In this document: positions 36,701-50,500 of the stretch, piece by piece
How the letters are laid out: the number at the start of each line of letters is the position of its first letter
How positions within the stretch are numbered: position 1 is the first letter of the stretch
Assembly: GCF_964340395.1 (NCBI RefSeq)
Contig: NC_135558.1
Span: 18,021,771-18,085,770 of the forward strand
DNA: 64,000 nt
From: Glandiceps talaboti
Lineage: Eukaryota > Hemichordata > Enteropneusta > Spengelidae
Direction of reading: 5' to 3'
The notes under the pieces: generated by a model
The model's database searches: none
What the model was told of the DNA's origin: nothing
The model's input: only the letters and a program-made list of their open reading frames with translations
Made by a program: the position numbers and the translations under genes

Positions 36701-39700
36701 CTCAAAAAATGACCAGGAGATGAAGCAATAAACTAGTGTAGTTTGGTGATTCTACAAATCTAAAGTTCTGATGTCTTCTACAGTAATCTATCTAGAAAGT
36801 AAAGTATCAGGTTTTCTTAAGTAAAACAAGGCACTTACATATTGTGCTGCAAGTTCAAAGCACAGGGATGTGTAATTTTGATTTGATGGACATTTTCTCA
36901 TTAATATATTTAAAGCTAAAAATGATACAATGTGGGTAAAAATGTTCAAATGTTTCATATAGCATGGTGTGGACATTTGAAGCAACTTCAGTCATATTTA
37001 TATCTAGGAAACCACACACTACAAGTCCCTGTGGTTTGAAGTCTGTTACAATCATATTTCAAATCATCTTATAGTTCAAAGATTTCCATAACTATTGAAT
37101 GTATATATGACAATACATACCTCTTTCAGCCTTTGTTCCTTCTCATACACCACACTTTGTGTTAACATGGCAACATAATACACCCAGGATATTATCATTA
37201 CGATTGGAAACATATGCTCAATGACAAACAGAAAACTGTAAGAAAACACATAGTATTTCAGTATGACGGCATGGGAAACATCCCTGATAATATATATACT
37301 CATTCAACAGTGTTTTTCACTCCCAATCTGCTACTGCGCCCTCTAGTGGCAACATGTGAACAAGGCTACAGGTTGTAGTCGAAAGCTTTCATGAATGCTT
37401 TCGTAGTTGCAGTTATGTGAAAGTGGTTTAAAGATTCCTAAGATTTTCTGACAATAGAGCTAGTCAGAACACAAGACTGTTGTCTCTATAGTAACCAATA
37501 TAGTCTAGAGACTAGCCATTGGGTTTGAATCTCCAGATCTCTTACCCACTGATAGCTTCTAGACTAATAATCAGTATGCACTCTCAAGTCAAATTAACAA
37601 CTTCAAATTGAAGCTTGAGGCCACTTTTCATGTGCATCACCACATTTTGAAAGGTAAGAATAATGTTCTGTGAAAACTGCGGTAAAAAAAAAATACTGCA
37701 GCAATATGTACTCCAATATCACATTTTGTTGGCTTTCACCTCACTTTGTTTAGTTTTCACTGCAGTTGTGCAACCACTATACAAACATATGGAGTCATCT
37801 GAACACAATACCACTCAGTGACACTGGTAGAGAACATCATCTCAGTTACCTACTTTTACATGTAACTTGTAATAACTGTTTTCACTACACTCACCTATCC
37901 TTTATAAAACAAGGATATGGGAATTCCTGAACATAACTTCCAGGTTCCACCACAGTTCTCTTCACTCTCTTATCAATAATGGCCCTCTCTATGATGTCTT
38001 GTACCATGACAAAGGCAAACTGATAATACGTAATGAAATGGTGGTTGTGGTTATGTCCAGGCACCCAGTATTTTGATCGTACCATGTTGGTATTCCCTGT
38101 AAAGCTACTGTTTTGACGAATTTTATATACCACATGGAGTGGAAGGTTGCCATTTTCATCCACTTCAAATACCAGACCTGCAAAACAGAAGAAAGAAAAA
38201 AAATGTAGTATGCAAATTGTACTTATTAATATGCAAGTGTTTTATCAATTTACATGTAGTGGAAAGTTGCCATGTTTTTATCCACTTTAAATCACAGCCT
38301 GCAAGTCAATTGGAAGTACGAATATATTATGCAAATTATACTTATTAGTATGCAAGAGTTATATCAATTACATGTAGTGGAAGGTTGCCATCTTTATCCA
38401 CTTCAAATACAAGGTGTGTAAATGGTATGTTAGTTTTTCTATAACGCCTCCCACCCTGTGCTCAAAGTGCTTACAATTATTACCCCTGGCTCGGATCTAT
38501 ATCGGCACAAATGCCCGTTATACTTCTGGGGAGCATACAATCCATTGCAGCTTTATCAATGCATTTCTAAGAATGTAATTACATTGGATTGAAGAATTTC
38601 ACATATACAATCACCAGGGAATATTAATTCAAATACAAGGCCAGTCTACCTTGTAGTTTAGAGTTACAGTCTTTTTGACCAAAAGGCCACTTTAAAAACC
38701 TAATTTGCATATGAACAAACTAACCACAAAAGTTCCCTCCACATAATCATAATCTGTATTTCTTCTATAGCGCATTACATTTAAAAAATCTCAATGCACT
38801 TCACAGACCATTTAAAGAAAAAAAGATGGGAAGAGAGACAGGAGAAAAAGGGATGGAAAAACCCAAGTGGGAGTAACTATACCAATGGGAAAATTACTAC
38901 GAGGCAGTATTAAAGTGATTGCAGGAAAGCTAGTTACTAAGATGCACACAGAGAATGGTAGATGAACTGGGAGAAAATAGTGGAACTCCAAGCAACATAT
39001 CACAAATAAACGTTCAATCATTCTGTGTGAGCCCCCCCCCCCCCACCCCCATCATTTTCTGTGTCCATGAGGTGCATGTACACTTCATTCACATGTATAT
39101 CCATGCAAGAGTATTGAATTCTCTGCTGTTTGATATAGCTAAAGGGTCTTCACAAAGTCTGGATGACATTCTCTACTAGTATTAGATGCAACTGCAGTTG
39201 AATAGCTAAAAGGTCTTAACAAAGTCCAGATGTCGTTAAAGTAACATGATTCACAGTTGATTTCTAACACTTACTTGCAAAGACAGTGACATTGTCTGCG
39301 TAGGCTTTCTTCAGTGTATAATCTACCAGTTCAGTCTCATTACGGAAGGGTTTAAAGATGTCAGCTGACGTCTTAGTTGACATCAATTCAATCCAAGCAC
39401 ACGCTGCATTATCTATGGTGTCTAGTTTATCTAGCATCAATGCGATATCTGGAATGGTGCCGTTTTCTATAAAATCTTCCACTGGTTCACCAACAGTCTG
39501 GTTTGTCAGCAGCTCTGGATGCTCTTTAAATTCAAGTGTCATCTAAAAGGGAAAAGGAAAGAAACATGACAGTTTTGGAGAGAGAATAAAATTCTTTTGA
39601 TAAAATCAGAAATCATTTCCAGATGCTCTTGAATTCAAGTGTCATCTAAGGAAGAAAGGAAACTTTTAAGAAACATGACATTTTTGGAGAAAAAAAATTG

Positions 39701-42700
39701 TTTGACATTCGTACCACTATTTTTTTTATACATCATACAAATGAAATGTTCTTTGTGCCAAAAGGCATATAACTGACAGATTCTGAAATATCTTTCATTT
39801 ATTTTTCTATGCCATAAAGTATTTTTATCTCTAGCTTTTACAGTTCACTTGTTTTTATCTTTTCAGTAATTTGTTCAATTGTTGATTTCTTTCCAATATT
39901 TAATTTTTAAATTTTATTCACCTCTTTTAATGGGTGCACGTGGAAAGCCAATTTCCAATTTGCATTTTATTCAAATGACAATTATTAAAATGATAAACTC
40001 ATATATTCTACAGAAACCGAGACTTTGAGAGAAAAATTGAAAATAACTGATAGCAGACAGCCCATACTCAGCAATAGTATAGCATGCTGCAAAAAATCTT
40101 CAATGACGAATTAATTAAATGAAGATATATCTGAATAGAGTAGGCATTGAACACACCTGCTCCTACCAACATATCTATAGAATCATGTTTCCTTGGGGTT
40201 CAGAATCCATGAATGCATACACTCCTAACACTTATCTCCTCACTTCATTGAAATATTTCTACTCACCTGTCTTAGCCATTGGTATGATTCTATTGTCGTA
40301 TTCTTCTTGAAGTGTTCTCTGATTTCCGATGATATATTCAACCATGTCTCAGCAAAAAATGTAATGTTTTGTACCAAGCGAAGCATTCCACTTGCCTGTG
40401 AAAACAAATGATGTGTGGTCAGTTTTCAGGTGGTTGGATTCCTGGATCTTTACAGAGGCAGTGTCTATGACTGAGGCCTCATTTTTGGTTAAACTCAATG
40501 ACGTGCAAATCACAAATTTTTATGTCAGAGCAAATCTGCACTATCACAGCTGAAGGGTCACCGAAAGACTGTGCGTATCCCATACATATTTTATATTTTC
40601 CCAAAACAATTTAGACATCGTCGCAAACCATGGCCTGTTTTACGGCAACGTTCTTAACAAGCCTCCCACTGGTTAATTTCGAAATGTAGTGGTAGAAATA
40701 ATAACTCTGGTTTGCGAGAATGAATTTAGATAGATAAGAAACATTCTTCCCACAGACCACTCACTACAAATATAAACAATATCTTCCAACTCCAACAGAT
40801 TTTGACCCATAAAAATTTTGATGATAGCAAGAATTTCAGTCTCCTTGCATGGTTCCCTGTGGTGATGTGTGTGCACATACAGTACCTGCTTGTTAGCAGG
40901 AGTGTGGTGTTGTTCATATTTGTACAGTAATGAGTGGTCTGTGGGAAGCCTGTTTCTTATCTATCTAAATTGTTCTTGGGATAAAATGTGTATGATACCC
41001 ACAGTCTTTCGGCAACCCTTCAATATTTCTGCTGTAACACAGCATGATAAAGTTTGCATAAAGAGGCTCGGTAACACTTTGGTTAAACTGCCATTTATCT
41101 TAAACCCACACTAGCTGCAACTGGAATGTTTTTAAACTGTTTAGTTAGATATAATGATTTATCATAATATTCTACACCCTGAATAGTATTGAATCACCTG
41201 TGGGTAAACATATTTGTGTAGCTGCAGTACACATGACATGGTGTAACATATCCAACCAAATACATTTTTGGGTCCGCACCCAAAAATCAGTGATCCAAAT
41301 TAATCAGTTTCAATTCAGTACTGTATCATTTATGGATAAATTCAACCTCTAATTAACATGTACAATGTCTAAATATTGCCATTTTCAGTTTTCAGTGAAA
41401 AAATTGTTAATTGCGTAATCAAAAAATAATAACCCAGTTGCAGCTAGTGTGGGTTTAAATCTTTGGTTTCTCTGTAACAACGTCATAATGCCAATGTTTA
41501 TAACGAGCTGAATACCTAGCGTGGGATCTACACAGTTGCTACAGACATGTTTATATAATGCTATATACTGTACACAACTCTAATAAGTGCAATGACTAAT
41601 TTTAAATTAGTTGTTCATCTTATAATTGATTTTTAAATGGCAAAGCTAAGAAATCCAGTTGTTGCCATTCACAACTACAAAATGTACATGTGTGAGTGTT
41701 CCCATGAGTCATACATGTAATAAGTGATTAAAATCTAATGTATGTGAGATACATTTCCTGTCGCCATCACAGGGTGCCCAAGGGACGACCATGATTCATT
41801 TGGATAACTGATTTTTTATGTCACATAAGCTCAATAAACGAACTTCGTTCACGTATTAAGAGGGAGGGGGGGTCTGGCATCAATGCAATTACCGAACTTC
41901 ACTTTCACACTTCTGATCAAATTTTGAAAACTTTCACGCCAAGAATCAATAATAACAGTCTCTGTATTTACTACCGAGATGTTGATATATAATGTTGATT
42001 ACAATTTGTTTCTAATGTAATATATACAGTGCTGGGTTTCCAGTTAGTATTTTAATATGTTTATCATTTATCATTTTTACATTGTATCGATATTACTTGT
42101 TTGACAACTAAAATGTTAACAATGATTTAGACACCATATATAAATGTGTCGATGTCAAACTAGTGAACATTCATTTCGGGGGGGGGGGGGGGGGGTAGTA
42201 GCCTAACCAAACCAAGTTTGTTTACTGAGGTTGTGTGACATTGTGTAAATCATCCCTATTAGACACTTCTCCTCAGTTTTTAGATCTCCTGGGTGGCTCA
42301 ACACCTTATACTAGTCAGAGAAGGATTTCCTATCTAATCTTCTTACGATTTATAGTACGGCTCTACGACGACAAACGTCAGATTGTAAAGCTGAGAGTCA
42401 TGACTGTATAATATATTCTCATCAATGTGTCTCCTGTACATGTATACATATCATTAATTAGAGTTGTTGTCTTGTCATCTTAAATCTGACCTTCTGTCAA
42501 CTCTATTCCTAGGCTGCTATAACTGATTGTGTGGTACATACAGAAAATGCTTTCCTTTGGTGTTATGGGTTGTACTTGATATAGATGCTATAAACAAAAT
42601 TTGTGGTACATACAGAAAGGCTTTGCTTTGGTGTTATGGGTTGTACTTGATATGATATAGATGCTATAAACAATTGTGGTATATACAGAAAACACCTTAC

Positions 42701-44492
42701 TTGGGTGTTATGGGTTGTACTTGATATAGATGCTATAAACAATTGTGGTACGTACAGAAAATGCTTTACTTTGGTGTTATGGGTTGTACTTGATATGGAT
42801 GCTATAAACAATTGTGATACGTACAGAAAATGCTTTACTTTGGTGTTATGGGTTGTACTTGATATGATATAAATGCTATAAACAATTGTGGTATGTACAG
42901 AAAACACCTTACTTGGGTGTTATGGGTTGTACTTCATATAGATGCTATAAACAATTGTGGTACATACAGAAAATGCTTCACTTGGTGTTATGGGTTGTAC
43001 TTGATATAGATGCTATAAACAATTGTGGTACATACAGATAATGCTTTACTTTGGTGTTATGGGTTGTACTTGATATAGATGCTATAAACAATTGTGATAC
43101 GTACAGAAAATGCTTTACTTTGGTGTAAAATGTCATGATTCATTTGTAAGAAGCGGGGTGATTAATTTACTACTCCGGCAATCAAGGTCTCAGTATAATA
43201 CAAACTAAAACTATTGTTGAGACATGTCGTATATATGTATATTACATGAACATTGGTTTAATTGTACTCTTTCTAGGGTGGCATTTTTATGACTAATAAT
43301 TAATTATATGATCTTTCAGTGTACAGAGTAACTCTGTCAGACAACTGTCTTTCACACCTACATTAATCGTAATCAGAAGTAGACCTTTGAAATGTCAAGT
43401 GTTGTCATCATAAACCACTCACTGTCCATTCATCTTGTTAATCTAGATTTTCACTTCCTATATATGCTTGATCTTAGGATACAACTATTCATTGAGATTC
43501 TATCTCGATATAATGACGTCACAAAACCACGCATACATTTCTAACCTTAATATTTAATCTTACAATGTTGTCATCTTTCTGTTCCTGTTTAAAACCAGTC
43601 TAGAGATTTAATAGTCCATGCAGACTTTTAGACATTAATAATGATTATTTAACCACATGGTCAGATGAAATGTGAAACCTAAATCTGTTTTATTTATATT
43701 AACGTAACCAATCAACATACTATCAGAGTTTCATAGAATCTATACAATCATGTACTTTTCAATTGATAAATAACAGCTACTTTCTGTTTCTCTAGTTATA
43801 ACTCTGTGTAATCTCAGTTTCTTGAAAGTGTGTATTATCTGTTTCACTTAACAAATTTCGAAAGTGCAAGTTATCGTTGTTTCATTTCCCTACTGTACTG
43901 CATCAAGATTTGATCTTATCTTTTGAATGTCAATTTACAATTTACATTTTACATTCTGATATTGCTAGAAACTGATCTACGATTTCTGGAGGACATAAAA
44001 CATAAACAAACAAAAGAAACACTGTCAATAACAATACTAAGAGAGATACAACATGTCATAACACTACGTGTTCTGAAATGAAGCGAGGCTATAATTGTAA
44101 TTTCTTTATGCGTTTAGATTCATACAATATATCATTTACTTCATCAATTATCTGATTCAGAAATAAATTATTGACAGAATTGTTTTGACAGATTTCCCTA
44201 TATATTTTTGCAGGGCATTGACTAGTATTGCGTGTTTAGTTGTAACATATGCCAATACAATAACCCTTTGGTACCAGTACATTTTTTTCATATCATGATA
44301 AATTCTATTCTCAGCTGTGATGAATAGAAAACACGCTCTCTCATTTTGTTGTGAAAATTTACAACTTACCAATACAAACCAATTTACAGATCTTCACAAT
44401 GTGAGTATTGGTATCAGTATTCTAATTCACTTACCGGTGTACATTGACACATATACAGACACAGACCCTGATAGACACATACATACATACAT

Positions 44493-44540
<48 letters not shown>

Positions 44541-47500
44541 ATACATACATACAATGTACATACATACATACATACATACATACATACATACATACATACA
44601 TACACATACATACATACATACATACATACATACATACATACATACATACATACATACATACATACATACATACATACATACATACAATGTACATACAATA
44701 TGGCATTTTGTGATTTATCACGGTTGTTTAATATTGTTTACTATTTTGCAAATGGTCAGATAATATAATATCATCTGTAACTTTAATAACATAATATTTA
44801 TCTAATACTAATTTCATAATATTTTTAGTTGGTAAAATTTGCTCGCAGTTATTAGTTTTTTTTATTATACTTTTTTATGTTTGAACTTTGGATCAGCAAA
44901 AATTAGGTAATGTATGAATCAGGAACCTTTCTTCAAAATAGCCTTAATTTCTATCTAATTATGATTTTAAGCAGGAACTTATGAACACCAGGAACAATGC
45001 TCGATAATTATATAGAAAAACATTTTTGAGAAGGAAAGAAAATCTTTGTATACACATATTAGCTTATTTATGGTAGGTATCCACATAGTTTTGTTTGAGT
45101 TTAATTTACTCTATACTATTTGTTAAAAGTGGTACATATAGTCCATTGGGCTGGGGAGGGGGGGGGACGAGGAGGGAGGGGGGTTATTTCTATTTCTGTA
45201 CATGTCATGTATTTCTCTGATGTTATTATAATACTGCACTGTGCTGTGCTGGACTATGCTCTGCTGTGCTGTACATACTGTACTTTGCTTTACTGTATTA
45301 TCCCAGACCAGACCAGACGACACCACACCACACAACACTACACGGACCACACACACCACACAACACTACACACATTAGGCCCCCCAAAAAAATATCTGGT
45401 TCTGGTCAGGGTAAACTTTCTAAAGTGGTGCGACGATGCAAATTTTTTATTTTTTTTTGCAAATTAGTAAATGTACATTTTTTTGACACTTTACATACTC
45501 TGTTCTATCATATTTATCTCTTGAAAAACTTCCTTTTTCTTCGAAGCAGTTTAGGCTTTGTATTTAAGCAGTCTTGGCATGTAGGGTAGATTTCAGCTGC
45601 TTGTTCTCCTGATATCAGGAATAAATAAGGAACGAGAAAGCAAAAATTATCGAAAAAAAAGGATCGATGCGAGGGTATTCACGGCATGCATGCGCACTGA
45701 CCAGAACCAGATATTTTTTTTTGTGGCCTTACACAGATCACACACACCACTACACACACCACACAGACCACATACACATACACACTCCATACCACAACAC
45801 CACACAGACTACAGACCACATAGACCATACACACCACACCACACAACACTACACACACCACACAACACTACACACACCACACCACACCACACCGTACAGA
45901 ACACACTATACTACCGGGTATACTATAACATTTCCAGTTCATGTAATAATTTGATCAGACAGAAATAGTTGTAATATGAACTACATGTATACATGTACTA
46001 TACGTCACTGACAGTAATCAAATTTACAGAGTAACTTACATTTTGTAGATTAGTAACATGATATAGTTGTAATAAATGAAGGTTAGCGATAACATGATAT
46101 AGTTGTAATAAATGAAGGTTAGCGATAACATGATATAGTTGTAATAAATGAAGGTTAGCGATAGAAATTATGGATAATTTATATTAATCACATAACTGAT
46201 GTTACATAAATACCTAGAATGGATAGACAATATCTCTAATTCATCTTACTTACATGCATTCTGAAACTATGACAACTGGCACCAAAGGGATATTTAGAAT
46301 GGCAAGATGGCATCAAATTTCACTTCAATAGATTCAATATCTATTTTCTATCTTCTATGTGATGCAAATAGGTTGACATCACTGTATTGTTTGATCCACA
46401 GTGGAACAACCATTTTCTGAGTCAACAAAATTCAAATTTTTATGTATTTACAAACAAACATGTCAGAAATTTTTGGCAAGATGGCATCAAATTTCACTTC
46501 AATAGATTCAATATCTATTTTCTATCTTCTATGTGATGCAAAAAGGTTGACATCACTGTATTGTTTGATCCACAGTGGAACAACCATTTTCTGAGTCAAC
46601 AAAATTCAAATTTTTATGTATTTACAAACAAACATGTCAGAAATTTTTTTAATGTAAAGAATTCTTTGATTTGGGCCTAAAAAAATTGTGTGGTTCCAAT
46701 TACACTCAATTTTAGAATAGTACTTTTAATTTTTTTTCATATGTGAGTGTCTAGTTCAGGTAGTTATGTTTTCCATTGTTTTCCATATGGTCTCTGTGTT
46801 ATTGGTTTCTTCTCATCAGATGTACAGCCATTACAAATTGGAAGAATAGTTTTATATTGTCTGTTTAAGTTGAAGTCAGTTTCTGCATCCATCATTTCTC
46901 CTGAGACTTCACAATTTTCGCAATTTATTTCATGTTTTCTCTGAATACGTAAAAAAGCGTTTAGGGTCGGCAGAGAAAAATTAGGCGGGGTTGGGTAACC
47001 GGAAACAAATATTTTTATTAGGTCTTCTTACATTTCTTTTTTTAAAATGATGTCAATTTATTTATATATGGCTCAATAATTCTCTGCACAAGCTTTTGAC
47101 TATGATAAATTATGTTTTAAAATAAATGTATGGCTATCACTGTCACAGCAGATGAACATTTATTTCTGTTTTATCATCACATGATTCCAAGTTTTATCTT
47201 GTATATATGTATAATGTACTATTAGTGATCAATTTACAACAAATGGGTTTGGGGGGAAATTAACATGTTAATCTATGGCATAGATTTAACACCTGGTTGC
47301 CAAGCCTATATCATAAAATCATATCTTAAACAAGAAAGCTCTCATTTCTGTTATATAAGCACAATAACCATGAATTACAAATGCTTCAAATCATCAACTT
47401 GAACAGTAATATCATCTACATTGTAATGCCAGACTCTATGGTCCTGTTTACACAATGCTGTTTCCAAAATGAAAATGCATCTATTTTGTTGCGTTTGCAT

Positions 47501-50500
47501 GTACATGTATACCTACTGCTTACACAGAGATGCCAAGAACACACACAAGAAAACACAACAATTAACACAGTATCATTCTACCAAATCTCTTGAATGAGAC
47601 TGGTTTTTGATAACCACATTTATCAATGAATACTTACCCTGTGCATTAATTAAGTAATTAACATCAGTGGTATATAGTGTGTACTAACTTTTCTCAGTTG
47701 TGCTTACAATATATAGATACTCTCTAATTCTATAAACTCTCTTGGACGAGGACAGATTTTTGATAACTAAAATAAAACTTACCCTGTGAATTAAGTCATT
47801 AACATCAGTGGTATTTGGTGCGTATAAGATCTTAGGACTACTAAACAGTAAGTACATCATGACTTGTAAATTTCTTTCCTGGTATTTAGTGAATCCGGCT
47901 GCTTGCAAGTTTCCCTTATCCAGAGCACCTTCATCTACCGTTCGGTTAATTCCACACAAAATATTCTGCATTGAGCCCCAGACTTTATACAACTTAACCA
48001 GCTTCTGTGTTTTCTCATCTATCCCTTTATCCGATGGATCATTCAATCCCAGGAGTTCGATATCGTCAGGAAGACGACCCGGCGTTCCATTCGTACTGTC
48101 CATTTGGAAGTAATCTTCTGAGAGGTTACCATTAAAGATGTCAGTATCGTTGAAGAATATGGGTTCATATGGAGCTTCTGTATTATTTCGGTTACCTGGA
48201 CAGGCATCATTTGGTAGCAAGGCAGCCAAGAAACTGATCTCACGCACTGTTTTCTCAAACACTGCATATTTTTGTAACTGTCAAAAGAAATCAGTTTTAT
48301 TTTAGTATACATTCGAATACTACAAGCATACATATGAATTTATAAATTATGTTTTTTGACATTTCTGAAGAAATATTTTATTCATAATTCTACTTTAGGC
48401 CAGATTGCATAGTGCCAAAGGTGCTGTTGAGGACTTTCTGAACACCGGAGGTACCGTTCGACCCTGGTTTTTGTTCGACAACCTTCCAAGCACAAATCCA
48501 GTGGTCTTACTACAAGACTAAATTTTGCACTGTTTGGTTGTCACATTAGAATTACTATAATAATAATGACATGTTTGTGACACTCCCAAGTACTCACTGT
48601 CACTCAGATTGTCAGACTATTCCTCACAAAATAATGAGGACACATTCCCAAGTATTTACTCTCATTCAGATTGTCAGGCATTTACCTCAGAAAATAATGA
48701 TGACACATTCCAAAGTATTCACTCTAACTCAGATTGCCAGGCATTTACCTCAGAAAATAATGATGACACATTCACATGAAATTATATAACAAATCACTCC
48801 GTTTAATATGTTGATAATTTTCTCATTTTCAAGTAATCACAAGGGAACCCATTATTACTGTGTAAGTGTCTAGCCAGAAACGTCATTGTAAATTTGAAAT
48901 GCTGACAACAAACATGGTAACTTGTTGACAAGTTTCATTTGGAATGACAGCTGGCTTTGTGACTTGAAATGAATTTCTCTTCAGATATAGACATCATCAT
49001 TTTGGATGACGGCCAGAAAGATGATAAACATATTTACAACTTTCTATGGCAAATTAATTTCATTTTAGACACATCATCGTTTTGGATAATAGCTAGAAAG
49101 ATGATAAACATATTTACAACTTTCTATGGCAAATTAATTTCATTTTTAGACACATCATAGTTTTGGATAATAGCTAAAAAGATGCTTACAGCTAACATAT
49201 TTACAAGTTTCTCAGGCAAATGCATTTCCATTTTGGACAGTGGCTAGAACGACAATAACATATTTTATAAATGTTGGCTGATACTGTAATTTCTCTCAGC
49301 CAATCATTTCAACCGATACCCGGGATTTGCATATTATTATTACCATAACATGTTTACAAGTTTCAATGTAACATCATATGGATTTCAAAGTTCTCCCTGG
49401 CAGTCATAACTATTACATGTTTACAAGTTATCAATGTGACATAACATGGATGCTAGATTTCTGGATGACACTCCCTGTGAGTGAATTAAATGTATCTGAC
49501 AATTTTGAAACATAAGATCTTGTCATGTTTTTCAACAAATTTCATCCTAATTTTCTCTCAATTTCCACCGTCAATCACATCATAATGTCATTCTATTTAA
49601 ATAAGGTCTGAAGTATTTTATTCTGAACTTCATCAAAACACAGTCATTTAGCTTGTGGCAGCAATATCACTTTACATAAGGTATTGGTTTTGACAATTTA
49701 CGGTTGATTATCAGGAGTATATTTAACATTTCTATGTTTTTTACACAAGCTGTACAAAACGCTGATAAATGATGACATGTTTTATCAATATTTATAACCC
49801 AACTTTCACATAATTAAAATTTGTTTTTATTACCTATTATTATTTTTATTCGACACATAGCTTTCAATGATGGCCAGAAAGATGCTAACATATTTACACA
49901 AGTTTCTATGGCAACTTAATTTCTTTTTCGACACATCATAGCTTTCAATGATGGCCAGAAAGATGCTAACATATTTACACAAGTTTCTATGGCAACTTAA
50001 TTTCTTTTTGGACATATCATAGTTTTTGATGGTGGCTAAAAAGATGCTAACATATTTACAAGTTTCTATGGCAACTTAATTTCTTTTTCGACACATCATA
50101 GCTTTCGATGATGGCCAGAAAGATGCTAACATATTTACACAAGTTCTATGGCAACTTAATTTCTTTTTGGACACATCATAGTTTTGGATGATGACCAAAA
50201 AGATGCTAACATTATTAAATTTTGATGGTAAATAAATTTCTCTTGGATAATCATTTCACAAGATGCTCTGGAATCATTTGAATAAACTTGTTTACAAGTT
50301 TCAATGCGACATGACATAGCTTTTAAATTTCTCCGTGACAGTCATCCAGCATAAATATCACATGTTTACAAGTTTAAATGGCGACATCATATGGATTTCA
50401 GATTTCTGGCTGACATTCACTTCAAAAGTCACACCCATCATTTAGACTACATGTACATGTTTACAACTTACAAGCTTCAATGTGATATGATATAGATTTT

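Noticed and set aside
44317-44763. 148-codon frame and antisense partners
   Set aside because: Frame is carried by the CATA microsatellite; no unique protein-like sequence or motif.
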